Notes: generated by a model from the sequence alone, not told the origin. A DNA stretch of 64,000 nucleotides from Burkholderiales bacterium (GCA_028868855.1 JAGWTR010000002.1:186001-250000); one strand, 5' to 3'. Shown: positions 1 through 8,867, counted from the first letter of the stretch. Made by a program: numbers and translations.

Positions 1-6
1 GTCACG

Positions 7-1308
7 ATGCGCAACCATCACGTCAATGCAGTGAAGGGGAATTCACCCGCCACGGTGTTGTTTGCAAGTTTGATCGGCACGACGATCGAGTTTTTTGATT
101 TCTACATCTACGCCACTGCGGCCGTTCTGGTTTTTCCAAAACTGTTTTTCCCGTCGTCCGATCCGGCGGCGGCGGTGCTGCAGTCGCTGGCGACGTTTGC
201 CATCGCATTTTTTGCGCGGCCCGTGGGGTCCGCCGTGTTTGGCCACTTCGGTGATCGCATCGGGCGCAAAGCCACCTTGGTGGCGGCGCTCATGACCATG
301 GGGATGTCGACCGTGCTCATTGGCTTGTTGCCAACCTATGCCGCGATCGGAACGCTCGCGCCCTTGTTGCTGGCTTTGTGTCGATTCGGGCAGGGCTTTG
401 GCTTGGGCGGGGAATGGGGCGGTGCCGTTCTACTGGCCACCGAGAACGCACCACCTGGGAAGCGGGCCTGGTATGGGATGTTCCCGCAGCTGGGGGCTCC
501 GATCGGGTTCTTCTTTTCTGGCGGCATTTTTCTGCTGTTGAGCGCGACGCTCACCGACGAACAGTTCTTCAGCTTTGGCTGGCGCATTCCATTTCTGGCC
601 AGCGCTTTGCTGGTCCTGGTGGGTTTGTATGTTCGCTTGAAGATCACAGAGACGCCGGCATTCCAGAACGTTCTGGACAAGGAGGAGCGAGTCAAGATGC
701 CGCTCATCAACGTGTTTCGCGACCATGGTCGCGTGCTGGTGCTGGGCACCTTCAGTGCCTTGGCAACCTTTGTGTTGTTTTACCTGATGACGGTGTTTGC
801 CTTGAGTTGGGGCACGACGGCGCTGGGCTATTCGCGGCGCGAGTTTTTGCTGCTTCAATTGTTTGCCGTGCTGTTTTTCGCGCTGGCCATTCCCGTTTCG
901 GCTGTGCTGGCCGACCGCTTTGGCCGCCGTCTGGTGCTGAGTCTCGTGTCGGCGGCCATTGCGCTGTTTGGCCTGCTCTGGGCGCCCATGTTCAGTGCGC
1001 ACAGCCTCACGCAGGTGGCCGTGTTCCTCGCGCTTGGCCTGGCCTTGATGGGGATGACCTATGGCCCCTTGGGTACGATGCTGTCGGAGCTATTTCCGAC
1101 CGAGGTGCGGTACACGGGCGCGTCGATGACGTTCAATCTGGCCGGTATATTGGGCGCATCACTGGCCCCCTATGCCGCCACTTGGCTGGCGACCAAATAT
1201 GGCCTCAGCCATGTTGGCTACTATCTGTCGCTCGCAGCCGTGCTGACCCTGGTGGCCTTGCTGCTGACCCGCACCAAGAAAGACTATTTCACCCAGTCCG
1301 AAGGCTGA
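7..1308 (+). CDS. MFS transporter, metabolite:H+ symporter (MHS) family
   Basis: 433-residue inner-membrane protein with about 12 hydrophobic segments. The loop after helix 2 carries the MFS signature GDRIGRK (about residues 81-87). A second conserved stretch, GLGGEWGGAVLLATE near residue 135, is typical of the MHS branch (ShiA, KgtP, ProP relatives), which couple uptake of small organic acids or betaines to protons. The substrate cannot be read from the sequence. Only six bases precede the ATG, so the promoter and any upstream operon partner lie outside the window. Its 3' end overlaps the convergent ParB-like gene by 20 bp. Confidence 0.9.
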   Translation: MRNHHVNAVKGNSPATVLFASLIGTTIEFFDFYIYATAAVLVFPKLFFPSSDPAAAVLQSLATFAIAFFARPVGSAVFGHFGDRIGRKATLVAALMTMGMSTVLIGLLPTYAAIGTLAPLLLALCRFGQGFGLGGEWGGAVLLATENAPPGKRAWYGMFPQLGAPIGFFFSGGIFLLLSATLTDEQFFSFGWRIPFLASALLVLVGLYVRLKITETPAFQNVLDKEERVKMPLINVFRDHGRVLVLGTFSALATFVLFYLMTVFALSWGTTALGYSRREFLLLQLFAVLFFALAIPVSAVLADRFGRRLVLSLVSAAIALFGLLWAPMFSAHSLTQVAVFLALGLALMGMTYGPLGTMLSELFPTEVRYTGASMTFNLAGILGASLAPYAATWLATKYGLSHVGYYLSLAAVLTLVALLLTRTKKDYFTQSEG

Positions 1309-2134
1309 GTGTCTGGGCGGTCAGCCTGGCCACTTGCGCAGTCAGTTCGGCGTTCTCGGCGGTCAGATCCTTGATGGTCTGCTTCATGCGGACCACCTGG
1401 GTTGCCAGGTCGTCGTCCCAGGGCGCGTCCGTTGCGGGTCCGTTCTCCGGGGCCTGCCTTGCGTCAGGGGCAACCACGGAGGTGCGCTTCGTGGCCTTGG
1501 CCTCGCGCACCTGCCTGGCCGCCTGCTGCAACTCCTTGCGCCCCCCGGCGACGGCGGCGATTTGCGCATCCTGAGGCAGTGAGGCCACGGCGGCTGCGGC
1601 GTTGATCGAGATCTCGCCTGACTTCACGGCGGCCACCAGTTCAGGCACCGCCGCCTTCTGGATCTTCTCGATCTGGCTGACGGTGTTGCTACTGATGCGC
1701 GCTGCCTTGGCCAGGGCCTCGCGGGTGGTCAGCGGCTCGGCGGGTTTGATCGCAGCGTGCTCCGCCGCCTCGGTCGCATCCGCAGTCGACAGGGCTGGCG
1801 ATGCCTGGTTCTGTGCCGCGAGAATGTCCTTCTTGCGCAAGGCCAGCACGCCACGCTGAAAGTCAGACACGCTGCGACGCCCCAGGTGCTGGTCGATCAT
1901 CCACAGGTGCACGTCGTCCATCGACTTGAACCGGGTGTTCTGCACCGTCTGGAACGCTAGGCCATGCTTTTGGCAGATGCCATGGCGGTTGTGCCCATCC
2001 ACCAGCACATCGCCCCACAGCACCAGCGCATCGCGGCAGCCCTCTGCCAGGATGCTGCGCTCCAGAGCTTCATGCTCCTCAGTGGTCAGCGGGTCGATGT
2101 AGGCACGTAACTCTTCTTTGACGGTGATGTTCAT
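1289..2134 (-). CDS. Stand-alone ParB N-terminal/nuclease-fold protein
   Basis: 281 residues. Residues about 8-90 resemble a ParB/Srx-fold domain; the segment DGHNRHGIC (about 47-55) replaces the usual GERR-type phosphate-binding box in the manner of plasmid and phage ParB-like proteins. A central helical part (LTTREALAKAARISSNTVSQ) looks like a helix-turn-helix. The C-terminus (about 245-281) is heptad-like, probably a coiled coil. No parA gene or parS-like repeat is nearby, so a role in chromosome partition is unlikely; a regulator or remnant of a mobile element is possible. It converges on, and overlaps, the transporter gene. The family is fairly sure, the function unknown. Confidence 0.8.
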   Translation of the reverse strand: MNITVKEELRAYIDPLTTEEHEALERSILAEGCRDALVLWGDVLVDGHNRHGICQKHGLAFQTVQNTRFKSMDDVHLWMIDQHLGRRSVSDFQRGVLALRKKDILAAQNQASPALSTADATEAAEHAAIKPAEPLTTREALAKAARISSNTVSQIEKIQKAAVPELVAAVKSGEISINAAAAVASLPQDAQIAAVAGGRKELQQAARQVREAKATKRTSVVAPDARQAPENGPATDAPWDDDLATQVVRMKQTIKDLTAENAELTAQVARLTAQTLSLRTG

Positions 2135-2196
2135 GGGGCGCGTGGAACCGGGGACTTCTCGAAATGAGGCGCCATTCTAGGGTCCGGTCATTGCGT

Positions 2197-2598
2197 TCAA
2201 AGCCAGCGGCCGTCGTGCGGCATTTGGATCGTGTTGGCCGGACTGCCACCGATGACTAGAGATCCGATCACGATGCTGAGCACGGCGATGAAGATGCTTG
2301 CAAAGAACGCCGTCCAGAAGTTCGAAACCCTGAAACCCTTGACCAGCGACGCGACCAGCATGATCATCAAAGCATTGATCACCAGCACAAACAAGCCCAA
2401 TGTCAGCAAGGTCAGCGGCAGGGTGAGCACGATCAGCAAGGGTTTGATGATGGCATTGGCAAAGCCGAGCAGCAGCGCAGAGACGATCAATGACGATGCA
2501 TTGTCGAATTTCAGGCCGCTGAAGATGTGACTGGCCACCCATAGCGACAAGGCCGTGATGCCCCAGTGCAAAAGAAAGGGCATCAGGTTTTCAAGCAT
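2197..2598 (-). CDS. Phage-holin-family (PF04020-like) small membrane protein
   Basis: 133 residues with four hydrophobic helices in a chain of Leu/Val/Ile-rich segments: MPFLLHWGITALSLWVAS at the N-terminus, the amphipathic HIFSGLKFDN, then NAIIKPLL and FVLVINALMIMLVAS. This is the pattern of the Phage_holin_4_2 / YvlD family, which is common in chromosomes and rarely has anything to do with phage. I chose the ATG at 2598 rather than longer starts because the family begins at this hydrophobic segment and AAGG lies just upstream. Function unknown. It probably follows the small gene at 2726-2917 on the same strand. Confidence 0.85.
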   Translation of the reverse strand: MLENLMPFLLHWGITALSLWVASHIFSGLKFDNASSLIVSALLLGFANAIIKPLLIVLTLPLTLLTLGLFVLVINALMIMLVASLVKGFRVSNFWTAFFASIFIAVLSIVIGSLVIGGSPANTIQMPHDGRWL

Positions 2599-2725
2599 GT
2601 CAGGAGCCTTGTTCAGTGAGTTGTCTGAGTACAAGGTGATCATACTGATCGGTGGCCACGGCCAAGCAATCAAGGTTTTATCTCGCGCTGACTCAGCGGG
2701 CTCGGAGTTTCCCGGCCCGTTGGTT

Positions 2726-2917
2726 TTAGAGCTCACGCAGACGCGTCATCAGTTGCTGGACCTCGACGCTGGCTTGGCGCTGGCCGTGTTCATCGGTCAT
2801 GGATGACAGGTCGCGCAGAGACAGGCTCAGGTTCATCAGGCCATCGCGCAGGGTCAACAAAGCAGACTGCATCTCCAACAACTGCTGCTTCCTGAGATCT
2901 GAAGCGTCTTCGTGCAT
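2726..2917 (-). CDS. Small conserved-looking helical protein
   Basis: 63 residues, highly charged and entirely helix-prone (MHEDASDLRKQQLLEMQ, then DGLMNLSLSLRDLSS), with no membrane segment. An AGGAG ribosome binding site stands eight bases before the ATG, which supports real expression. It lies directly upstream of the holin-family gene on the same strand. I do not recognise a named family. The heptad-like leucines suggest a short coiled-coil dimer. Confidence 0.6.
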   Translation of the reverse strand: MHEDASDLRKQQLLEMQSALLTLRDGLMNLSLSLRDLSSMTDEHGQRQASVEVQQLMTRLREL

Positions 2918-3077
2918 GACCGAACTCCTGCCCCCGCTGCTACAAAAACCTGGGCCGCCAAGGGGAGGGCGGGCAAGCGTCGCATGTGCAAAACTGTAGC
3001 GGCGAGGGGCCTGGCAGGCTAGCCGCTTATTTGAGGGGTGGGCGCTAAACTCTTCGGTGAATCACTGCGGGGGCCCC

Positions 3078-3707
3078 ATGGATCATTTCTCCGACGATAT
3101 CTACACCGAGCCGTCCAACCCCGACGTGGACACGCTCAACAATCTGGGCCCTTTGCGCCGGATGGCCGGCGTTTGGCAGGGGACTCGTGGTCTGGATGTC
3201 AAGCCCAAGGCGGACGGGCCCCGCAAGCAGGTCTTTGTTGAGCGGATCGAGCTGCAGCCCATTGACCCGCAAACCAATGGCCCGCAGTTGCTGTACGGCT
3301 TGCGTTATCACACGCACATTGTCAAGCCAGAGCAGGTCAAGACCTATCACGACCAGGTCGGCTACTGGCTGTGGGAGCCCGCCACCAACACGGTCGTGCA
3401 CACCTTGACCATCCCTCGCGGGCAGACCGTGATGGCGGTGGGCACGGCCAGCGCTGATGCGGATTCGTTTGAGCTGCTGGCCACGAACGATTCGTCGTCG
3501 TTTGGCATTTGTTCGATCCCGTTTCTGGAATACGCCTTCAAGACGGTTCAGTTTCGGATCAAGGTGACGTTCAACCCTGACGGCACATGGACTTACGACG
3601 AAGATACCGTGCTCATGATCAAGGGAAAGAATGAACCCTTTCACCACACCGATCGCAACACTTTGAGCAAAGTTTCCGAGCCCACGCCAAACCCGCTGGC
3701 CCGGTAG
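3078..3707 (+). CDS. Heme-binding beta-barrel (FABP/nitrobindin-like) protein
   Basis: 209 residues from ATG 3078; an in-frame GTG at 3057 would add seven residues. The opening DIYTEP...DTLNNLGPLRRMAG.W.G is the signature of the FABP-like/THAP4 heme-binding domain family (formerly DUF1794), a ten-stranded barrel related to nitrobindins. Alternating hydrophobic strands follow, including TWTYDEDTVLMI near the C-terminus. Nitrobindins bind ferric heme through a C-terminal histidine; HHTDRNTL is the likely region here. The biological role in bacteria is unsettled. Monocistronic by appearance. Confidence 0.8.
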   Translation: MDHFSDDIYTEPSNPDVDTLNNLGPLRRMAGVWQGTRGLDVKPKADGPRKQVFVERIELQPIDPQTNGPQLLYGLRYHTHIVKPEQVKTYHDQVGYWLWEPATNTVVHTLTIPRGQTVMAVGTASADADSFELLATNDSSSFGICSIPFLEYAFKTVQFRIKVTFNPDGTWTYDEDTVLMIKGKNEPFHHTDRNTLSKVSEPTPNPLAR

Positions 3708-3808
3708 TGCGTTGGTCAAGTCAGGGCAACCATGGCATCAAGTTTCTGCCGGTATTGCCGATCACAGGGGGTCCTCTGCACAATCATTGACCCCTGATCT
3801 GCCCACCC

Positions 3809-4525
3809 ATGAGCCTGGCCTCTGTCTTCGTGATGCCACTGCGGTGGGAAAGAAAGCCAGGCATCCATCCATGGCCGGACGTGGTGGGGGGCTTGTTGCG
3901 CCTGGCGGTGGCGGCCAGTTTGCTGCTGGCCTCAGCCGGTCACGCCTGGGAGTCTCAAAAACTGCTGGCTGCGGCCCAGAAAATGGGGCCTGCCACCGCA
4001 CTGCAGACACAGGCCTTGATTCAGGAAATTGCCGAAGCGGCCAATCACGATGAATTGGCACGCCTCAAGGCCATCAATCATTTTTTCAATCGGCGCATTG
4101 ATTACCGCGAGGATATCGAGGTTTGGGGGCAGGTGGACTATTGGGCCAGTCCCCTGGAAACCCTGAACAAAGGCCGGGGAGATTGTGAAGATTACGCCAT
4201 CGGCAAGTATTTCTCCCTGATTGCGGCGGGTGTTTCTGCGGCGAAGATGAGGCTGGTGTACGTGCGGGCTGAAATGGGCAGGCGAATCGTGGCGCATATG
4301 GTGCTGGCCTACTATGCAGAACCGGCCGCAGAACCTTTGATTCTGGATAACTTGAATATTGAAATTCGCCCAGCCTCTCTGAGGCCAGATCTCGCACCTG
4401 TTTTCAGTTTTAATGCCGAGGGCTTGTGGCAAGGTGTGGGGCGTAGCTCGGCGGGCGATCCGGTGGCGCGTTTGTCACGCTGGCGCGACGTGCTGGCCAA
4501 GGCCCGCGCTGAAGGATGGTGGTGA
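3809..4525 (+). CDS. lapG: LapG-type transglutaminase-like cysteine protease
   Basis: 238 residues with a signal peptide or N-terminal anchor (LAVAASLLLASAGHAW, about 32-47), so it acts in the periplasm. The catalytic triad of the bacterial transglutaminase-like cysteine protease family is visible: Cys126 in GRGDCEDYAIGKY, His163 in VAHMVLAY and Asp180 in LILDNL. The Asp and Glu flanking the Cys fit the calcium site known in LapG. LapG cleaves the N-terminal region of giant RTX adhesins and so releases biofilm cells. The next gene, lapD, starts 22 bp downstream and encodes its controller, so the pair is an operon. No lapA-type adhesin lies in the window. Confidence 0.93.
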   Translation: MSLASVFVMPLRWERKPGIHPWPDVVGGLLRLAVAASLLLASAGHAWESQKLLAAAQKMGPATALQTQALIQEIAEAANHDELARLKAINHFFNRRIDYREDIEVWGQVDYWASPLETLNKGRGDCEDYAIGKYFSLIAAGVSAAKMRLVYVRAEMGRRIVAHMVLAYYAEPAAEPLILDNLNIEIRPASLRPDLAPVFSFNAEGLWQGVGRSSAGDPVARLSRWRDVLAKARAEGWW

Positions 4526-4547
4526 TACTTATGGGAGAGGACTCTGC

Positions 4548-6473
4548 ATGTCTCTGATTCGTCAGATCTGGCTGTTGTTGACCGTGACGCTGTTGGTGGT
4601 GTTTCTCGGCAGTTTCACGGTGGGTATCGCCACGTCTCGGACGTATCTGGAAACTCAGTTACGCCTGAAGAATTCGGACAATGCACAGGCATTGGCCCTG
4701 AGTCTGTCGCAACAGAAGGGCGACCTTGCCCTGATGGACCTGGCGGTCGCTGCGCAGTTCGACACCGGTTACTACCAGCGCATTTCCTTGAAGGATCAGC
4801 GCGGCCAACTGGTCTCGAACCACGAGGCCAATGCCATCCAGACCAGCCGGGCGGCGTCCAACGCGCCTCGGTGGTTTGTTGACCTCATCCCCATCGATTC
4901 GGAGCCAGGCGTGGCGCAGGTGTCGGACGGATGGCGCGCGCTGGGCTCGGTCGAAGTGGTCAGCCACTCATCATTCGCACACGACCAATTGTGGCAAGGC
5001 AGCCTTAAATCGGGCTTGTGGCTGTTGTTGATCGGGGCCTTGTCTTGTGTGGTGGCTGTGCTGGGGGTGAGGCGCATTCGCCGGCCGCTGGATGCCACGG
5101 TCGCGCAGGCGCAGGCGCTGATGGAGCGGCGCTTCATCACCGTTGCAGAACCCCGCGTCCCTGAACTGGCTCGCTTGACCAAGGCCATGAATGCCGTGGT
5201 TGAGCGGCTCAAACTTCAATACGACGATCAGGCGCATCAGGTCGAGCAGTTGCGCCGGGAAGCGCACTGTGATCCCTTGACCGGGCTGTCTAATCGGACT
5301 TATTTTGTGGCCCAACTCAGCGCGATCTTGAGCAATGACGAAGGCCCGGGCAGCGGTCGGCTCTACCTGATTCGTGTGGTCGACCTGACGATGATGAACC
5401 GGGTCTTGGGGTATCGACAGACCGATGGCTTGTTGCAAAAGCTGGCCGAGGTATTGAGCCAAGTGTCGGTGGGGGTGCCTGGCGTCTCCACGGGGCGGCT
5501 CAACGGAGGCGACTTTGCCGTGTGCCTGACCGGTGGCGATGTGCCTGTGCCTGACCCCGAGAATTACGTCGACGCCATCAAACGTGCCTTTGCCGAACGG
5601 GGCGTGACGGCTTCGGTGGTGGTGGGAACGACCAATTGGGTGCGGGGCGTGACCATGCCGCAGGTGCTGGCGGCGGCCGACTCGGCCCTGGCGCGCGCCG
5701 AAAGCCGTGGCGGTTTTGCGATCGAATCAAACCTGGTGGGCTCACCCACGGCGCCGGTTCTCGGTGAAGACCAATGGCGTCGCCGCTTGACGGCTGCCCT
5801 GAACGAGGACCGCATGCGGCTGGTTCGCTTCCCGGTGCTCAACCGACAATCGGCTCTGGTTCACTACGAATGCCCGATGCGTTTGCAACTGGAGCCCGAC
5901 GGCCTGTTCGAGTCCGCCGCCCACTGGTTGCCGATGGCTTTGCGCTGCAAGCTGATTTCTCAGGTCGACGAAGCGGCCGTGGCCATGGCCCTGGCGCACA
6001 TCGAGTCAGATCAGTTGCCCCGTGGTGTCAATGTCTCGCCGGCATCACTGGCCGACAGCGGCTTCGTTCCACGCTTGCGGGCACGCTTGAGTGCCGCACC
6101 TCAGCAGGCGCGGCATTTGTGGCTGGAAGTGCCAGAGATCGCGGCGCTGGAGAGCTTCGAGCTGGTGCGGGAGCTGTGTGAGCAGTTGCGCCCTCTGGGC
6201 GTTCGCATCGGTCTGGAGCATGCGGGTGAGCGCCTGACACGCCTGGAGTTCCTGTTTGAAGCGGGCTTGGACTACGTCAAGCTGGACGCCTCGGTGGTGC
6301 AGGGCGTGGCGCAAGACGCCGCTTGTGCGGCCTTTGTGTCTGGCACCACGGCCATGTTGCATGGCCTGGGTTTGCAGGTCTATGCCGAAGGCGTCACCGA
6401 TGTGGAGGACATCGCCGCGTTGATGGAGTGTGGCGTGGATGGTGTGACGGGGCCGGCAGTCAAAGAGGCTTGA
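4548..6473 (+). CDS. lapD: LapD-type c-di-GMP receptor with degenerate GGDEF and EAL domains
   Basis: 641 residues from the ATG at 4548, preceded by GGGAGAGG. Order: TM1 (about 8-28), periplasmic LapD/MoxY-type sensor (about 30-155), TM2 (156-174), HAMP, GGDEF domain, EAL domain. The GGDEF motif reads NGGDF (about 319-323) and the EAL motif reads ECP (about 441-443), so both enzymes are probably inactive; LDASVV of the EAL fold remains. This matches LapD, which binds c-di-GMP in its EAL domain and through its periplasmic output holds LapG, keeping the surface adhesin uncut. Linkage to lapG makes the call firm. Confidence 0.93.
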   Translation: MSLIRQIWLLLTVTLLVVFLGSFTVGIATSRTYLETQLRLKNSDNAQALALSLSQQKGDLALMDLAVAAQFDTGYYQRISLKDQRGQLVSNHEANAIQTSRAASNAPRWFVDLIPIDSEPGVAQVSDGWRALGSVEVVSHSSFAHDQLWQGSLKSGLWLLLIGALSCVVAVLGVRRIRRPLDATVAQAQALMERRFITVAEPRVPELARLTKAMNAVVERLKLQYDDQAHQVEQLRREAHCDPLTGLSNRTYFVAQLSAILSNDEGPGSGRLYLIRVVDLTMMNRVLGYRQTDGLLQKLAEVLSQVSVGVPGVSTGRLNGGDFAVCLTGGDVPVPDPENYVDAIKRAFAERGVTASVVVGTTNWVRGVTMPQVLAAADSALARAESRGGFAIESNLVGSPTAPVLGEDQWRRRLTAALNEDRMRLVRFPVLNRQSALVHYECPMRLQLEPDGLFESAAHWLPMALRCKLISQVDEAAVAMALAHIESDQLPRGVNVSPASLADSGFVPRLRARLSAAPQQARHLWLEVPEIAALESFELVRELCEQLRPLGVRIGLEHAGERLTRLEFLFEAGLDYVKLDASVVQGVAQDAACAAFVSGTTAMLHGLGLQVYAEGVTDVEDIAALMECGVDGVTGPAVKEA

Positions 6474-6501
6474 TCAGCCACCAACCTTCGTTGGCCGATC
6501 G

Positions 6502-7047
6502 TCAGCGGATGTCTGCGCAGTGGATGCTGAACTGGCCAGTGGGCCGGTCCGCAAAGAACCTTTCCAGCGTCATGCGCACCGTGCGAAACGCCAGGTCATC
6601 CCAAGGGATCTCGCTCTCGCTGAACAGTCTGGCTTCAATGGTTTCGGGGCCTGGCGCAAAAGTGGTGTCCAGCAAACGGGCCCGGTAAAAAAAATGCACC
6701 TGGCCCGCCATCACGACATTGATGATGGTGTACAGCCCCTGCATTTCAATGCGGGCGCCCGCTTCTTCGTCTGTTTCGCGGGCGGCGCCTTCTTCGGTGG
6801 TTTCGTCCAGCTCCATGAAGCCTGCCGGCAAGGTCCAGAACCCCTTGCGCGGCTCGATATTGCGCCGACACAGCAGCACCTGATCACCCCAGACGGGCAC
6901 GGTGCCCACCACATTGAGCGGGTTCACATAGTGGACGTGGTGGCATGCCGGACAAACGGCGCGCTCCCGGTTGTCGTCCTCTGGAATGCGAAGCTCGACA
7001 CGGGTGCCACAGACCTGACAGTGCTCAATGCGGCGTGAAGAAACCAT
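6502..7047 (-). CDS. Nudix hydrolase with N-terminal zinc ribbon
   Basis: 181 residues. Cys10, Cys13, Cys32 and Cys35 form a CxxC...CxxC zinc ribbon like that of NudC-type and related enzymes. The Nudix box runs from Gly76 to Ala98 and fits Gx5Ex7REUxEExGU exactly, so it should hydrolyse a nucleoside diphosphate linked to X with Mg2+. The domain order is that of the zinc-ribbon ADP-ribose/NADH pyrophosphatase-like group, but the substrate cannot be fixed by eye. It converges with lapD, 28 bp apart. Confidence 0.9.
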   Translation of the reverse strand: MVSSRRIEHCQVCGTRVELRIPEDDNRERAVCPACHHVHYVNPLNVVGTVPVWGDQVLLCRRNIEPRKGFWTLPAGFMELDETTEEGAARETDEEAGARIEMQGLYTIINVVMAGQVHFFYRARLLDTTFAPGPETIEARLFSESEIPWDDLAFRTVRMTLERFFADRPTGQFSIHCADIR

Positions 7048-7077
7048 GAGGGTAAGTGTAGGGCATGACGCTGCCCG

Positions 7078-7665
7078 TCATCCCCGAATCAGTCCTTGGC
7101 GCACCAGCCGATGGGCGTCCAGATGGGTCATCCAGGGCGCGAACGCTTCCATCACACGCACGGGCTGGCCTTGGCGCCAGAACACCGAACTGCGGGCCCA
7201 ACGGGGCATCGCCAATTCAGGGCATTGGGCGAGCCATTGCTGGCGCAGATGGGCGTGCTGCTGGCCATGGGCTGGCAGTGGGTGGATGCGAATCGGGTCG
7301 CGGCACACATGGCGGCCCTGGAACAGCAGCTCAGCCAGGGGGCGGGTGCCCAGGCCGGTCAATGCCTTCCACGGTCCGCGCAGCGCCTGGTGCGTGGTGG
7401 TGCTGCGCGCCCACACCGCTGGCACGCCGTCGAGCAGCAGCATGACTTCGCGCACATGTCCGCTGCGGCAAGCCAGATCTCGCTGCTCGGACGGCCACAG
7501 ACCCTGGCTGCCCTGGCTGTGCACACGCACTTCCACGTGACCATGGACCCGCAGTCGGGCCGTGAGTGAACCGGGAGCGCTCAACCATGCGTAAAGGCTC
7601 GGATCGGCTGGGCAGGGGTCCCGCTGTTGTCCTGTGAGACGTGGGGTGTGGTGACGAGGTAGCAT
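7078..7665 (-). CDS. ubiC: Chorismate lyase (chorismate to 4-hydroxybenzoate)
   Basis: 195 residues. Recognisable UbiC features are SAPGSLTARL near residue 30, VREVMLLLDGVPAVWARS in the middle, the TGLGTRPLAELLF block and the C-terminal R.S.FW...PVRVMEAF, where the Glu corresponds to the family's active-site Glu. UbiC removes pyruvate from chorismate to give the ring precursor of ubiquinone. The family is divergent and the call rests on the motif order. The gene is divergent from pgeF with only nine bases between the two start codons, so its promoter must lie inside pgeF or the start is further in. Confidence 0.78.
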   Translation of the reverse strand: MLPRHHTPRLTGQQRDPCPADPSLYAWLSAPGSLTARLRVHGHVEVRVHSQGSQGLWPSEQRDLACRSGHVREVMLLLDGVPAVWARSTTTHQALRGPWKALTGLGTRPLAELLFQGRHVCRDPIRIHPLPAHGQQHAHLRQQWLAQCPELAMPRWARSSVFWRQGQPVRVMEAFAPWMTHLDAHRLVRQGLIRG

Positions 7666-7674
7666 CGGGTCGCG

Positions 7675-8517
7675 ATGATAGCTTTGACCTCACCCCCATG
7701 GCCGCCTGGCTGGATTAAACCCTCCCTGGGGTCGCGCGTGCATGCCGTGATGACGGCCCGCAGCGCACTGAGCGCGGGGCAGGGCGCGGGCAGTGGTGAA
7801 CCCTATGACGACTTCAATCTTGGTAACCATGTGGGCGATGATCCGGGCGATGTGGCCCGTCATCGGCGCGACCTGGCGCTCGCCATGGGCGCGGAACCGG
7901 TGTGGCTGCAGCAGGTGCATGGGAATCGCGTGCTGCGACTGTCGCGCGATGATGTGGGTCGCGCTGATGAGCACCAAGCCGATGGCTCTCTGACCACCGA
8001 GTCCGGCGTGGCGTGCGTCATCATGGTGGCCGATTGCCTGCCCGTGTTGCTGGCCGCACCACAGGGACGGGCGGTGGCGGCTTTGCATGCCGGCTGGCGT
8101 GGTTTGGCGGGTGCAGGTGACATGCAGGGCCGTGGCATTGTCGAGACGGGCGTGGCGGCGCTGTGTGAGGCGGCGTCCTGCGACCCTGCCGAGGTGCTTG
8201 CTTGGTTGGGTCCCTGCATTGGGCCGACCGCGTTCGAGGTGGGGGCTGATGTCTTGCGTGGTTTTGGGGTAAACCCGGGGCGACCCCATCCTCGTTTCAG
8301 GTCTCAGCCTTTCGGTGCGGCGCCCGACGATGTCACCGCCCGACGCTGGCTGGCCGATTTGCCCGGCCTGGCGACCGATCGGTTACGGGCCTTAGGGCTG
8401 GGCCGCATAGAAGGCGGCACCTGGTGCACGGTGTCCGAACCCTCACGATTCTTTTCCTTTCGCCGCGATGGCGTCACCGGGCGGCAGGCCGCTTGTATCT
8501 GGCTGGGCGAGCGCTAG
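7675..8517 (+). CDS. pgeF: Peptidoglycan editing factor PgeF (laccase-domain, YfiH family)
   Basis: 280 residues. The zinc-binding triad of the family is seen at His82 (QQVHGNRV), Cys121 (VADCLPVLL) and His138 (LHAGWRGL), with the FNLGNHVGDD block near residue 47. PgeF family proteins remove misincorporated L-Ser-MurNAc peptides during cell-wall synthesis; purine nucleoside activities have also been reported for relatives. In many Betaproteobacteria pgeF sits just upstream of PHB genes, as here. Its 3' end overlaps the convergent small membrane protein gene by 75 bp. Confidence 0.92.
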   Translation: MIALTSPPWPPGWIKPSLGSRVHAVMTARSALSAGQGAGSGEPYDDFNLGNHVGDDPGDVARHRRDLALAMGAEPVWLQQVHGNRVLRLSRDDVGRADEHQADGSLTTESGVACVIMVADCLPVLLAAPQGRAVAALHAGWRGLAGAGDMQGRGIVETGVAALCEAASCDPAEVLAWLGPCIGPTAFEVGADVLRGFGVNPGRPHPRFRSQPFGAAPDDVTARRWLADLPGLATDRLRALGLGRIEGGTWCTVSEPSRFFSFRRDGVTGRQAACIWLGER

Positions 8518-8721
8518 GGCAGCGAACTCAGCCTCCTCGGCGGCGCGGCGTTTCTTGCGCCGCATGGGTGTGCCCAGCAGGTACATCACCAGTGACAAGG
8601 GCCCCACCCCATAGAGGAAAAAGGTGACGATGGCGCCCAGCACGCTGCCAACGGGGCTGACCGCCTCGGCCACGGTCATCAACACCACCACGAACATCCA
8701 GGCAATCGCAACGATCCACAT
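8443..8721 (-). CDS. Small two-helix membrane protein, function unknown
   Basis: 92 residues with two predicted membrane helices: MWIVAIAWMFVVVLMTVAEA at the start and IVTFFLYGVGPLSLVMYLLG at about 30-49. These are followed by a basic stretch (MRRKKRR) and an Ala-rich cytoplasmic tail. The topology is coherent, with positive charges after helix 2. The last 75 bp overlap pgeF on the other strand. I do not recognise a named family. The hydrophobic pattern argues for a real gene rather than an antisense shadow. Confidence 0.6.
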   Translation of the reverse strand: MWIVAIAWMFVVVLMTVAEAVSPVGSVLGAIVTFFLYGVGPLSLVMYLLGTPMRRKKRRAAEEAEFAALALAQPDTSGLPPGDAIAAKGKES

Positions 8722-8867
8722 CGGTCAGGGTCTCGAAATCAAATGAGGCGAAAACACGTCAATCCAGACGCTGTAATTGCCAGGGAGTCGTGCAACGGTT
8801 GTAAGAATAAGGCAACATTGAAAAGCCCGGACGGACGGGTGAAATTAGCAGAATCAGGCAGGAACAA

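Noticed and set aside
2197-2598. Holin-family protein as evidence of prophage
   Set aside because: The family is common in chromosomes and no other phage genes are present nearby.
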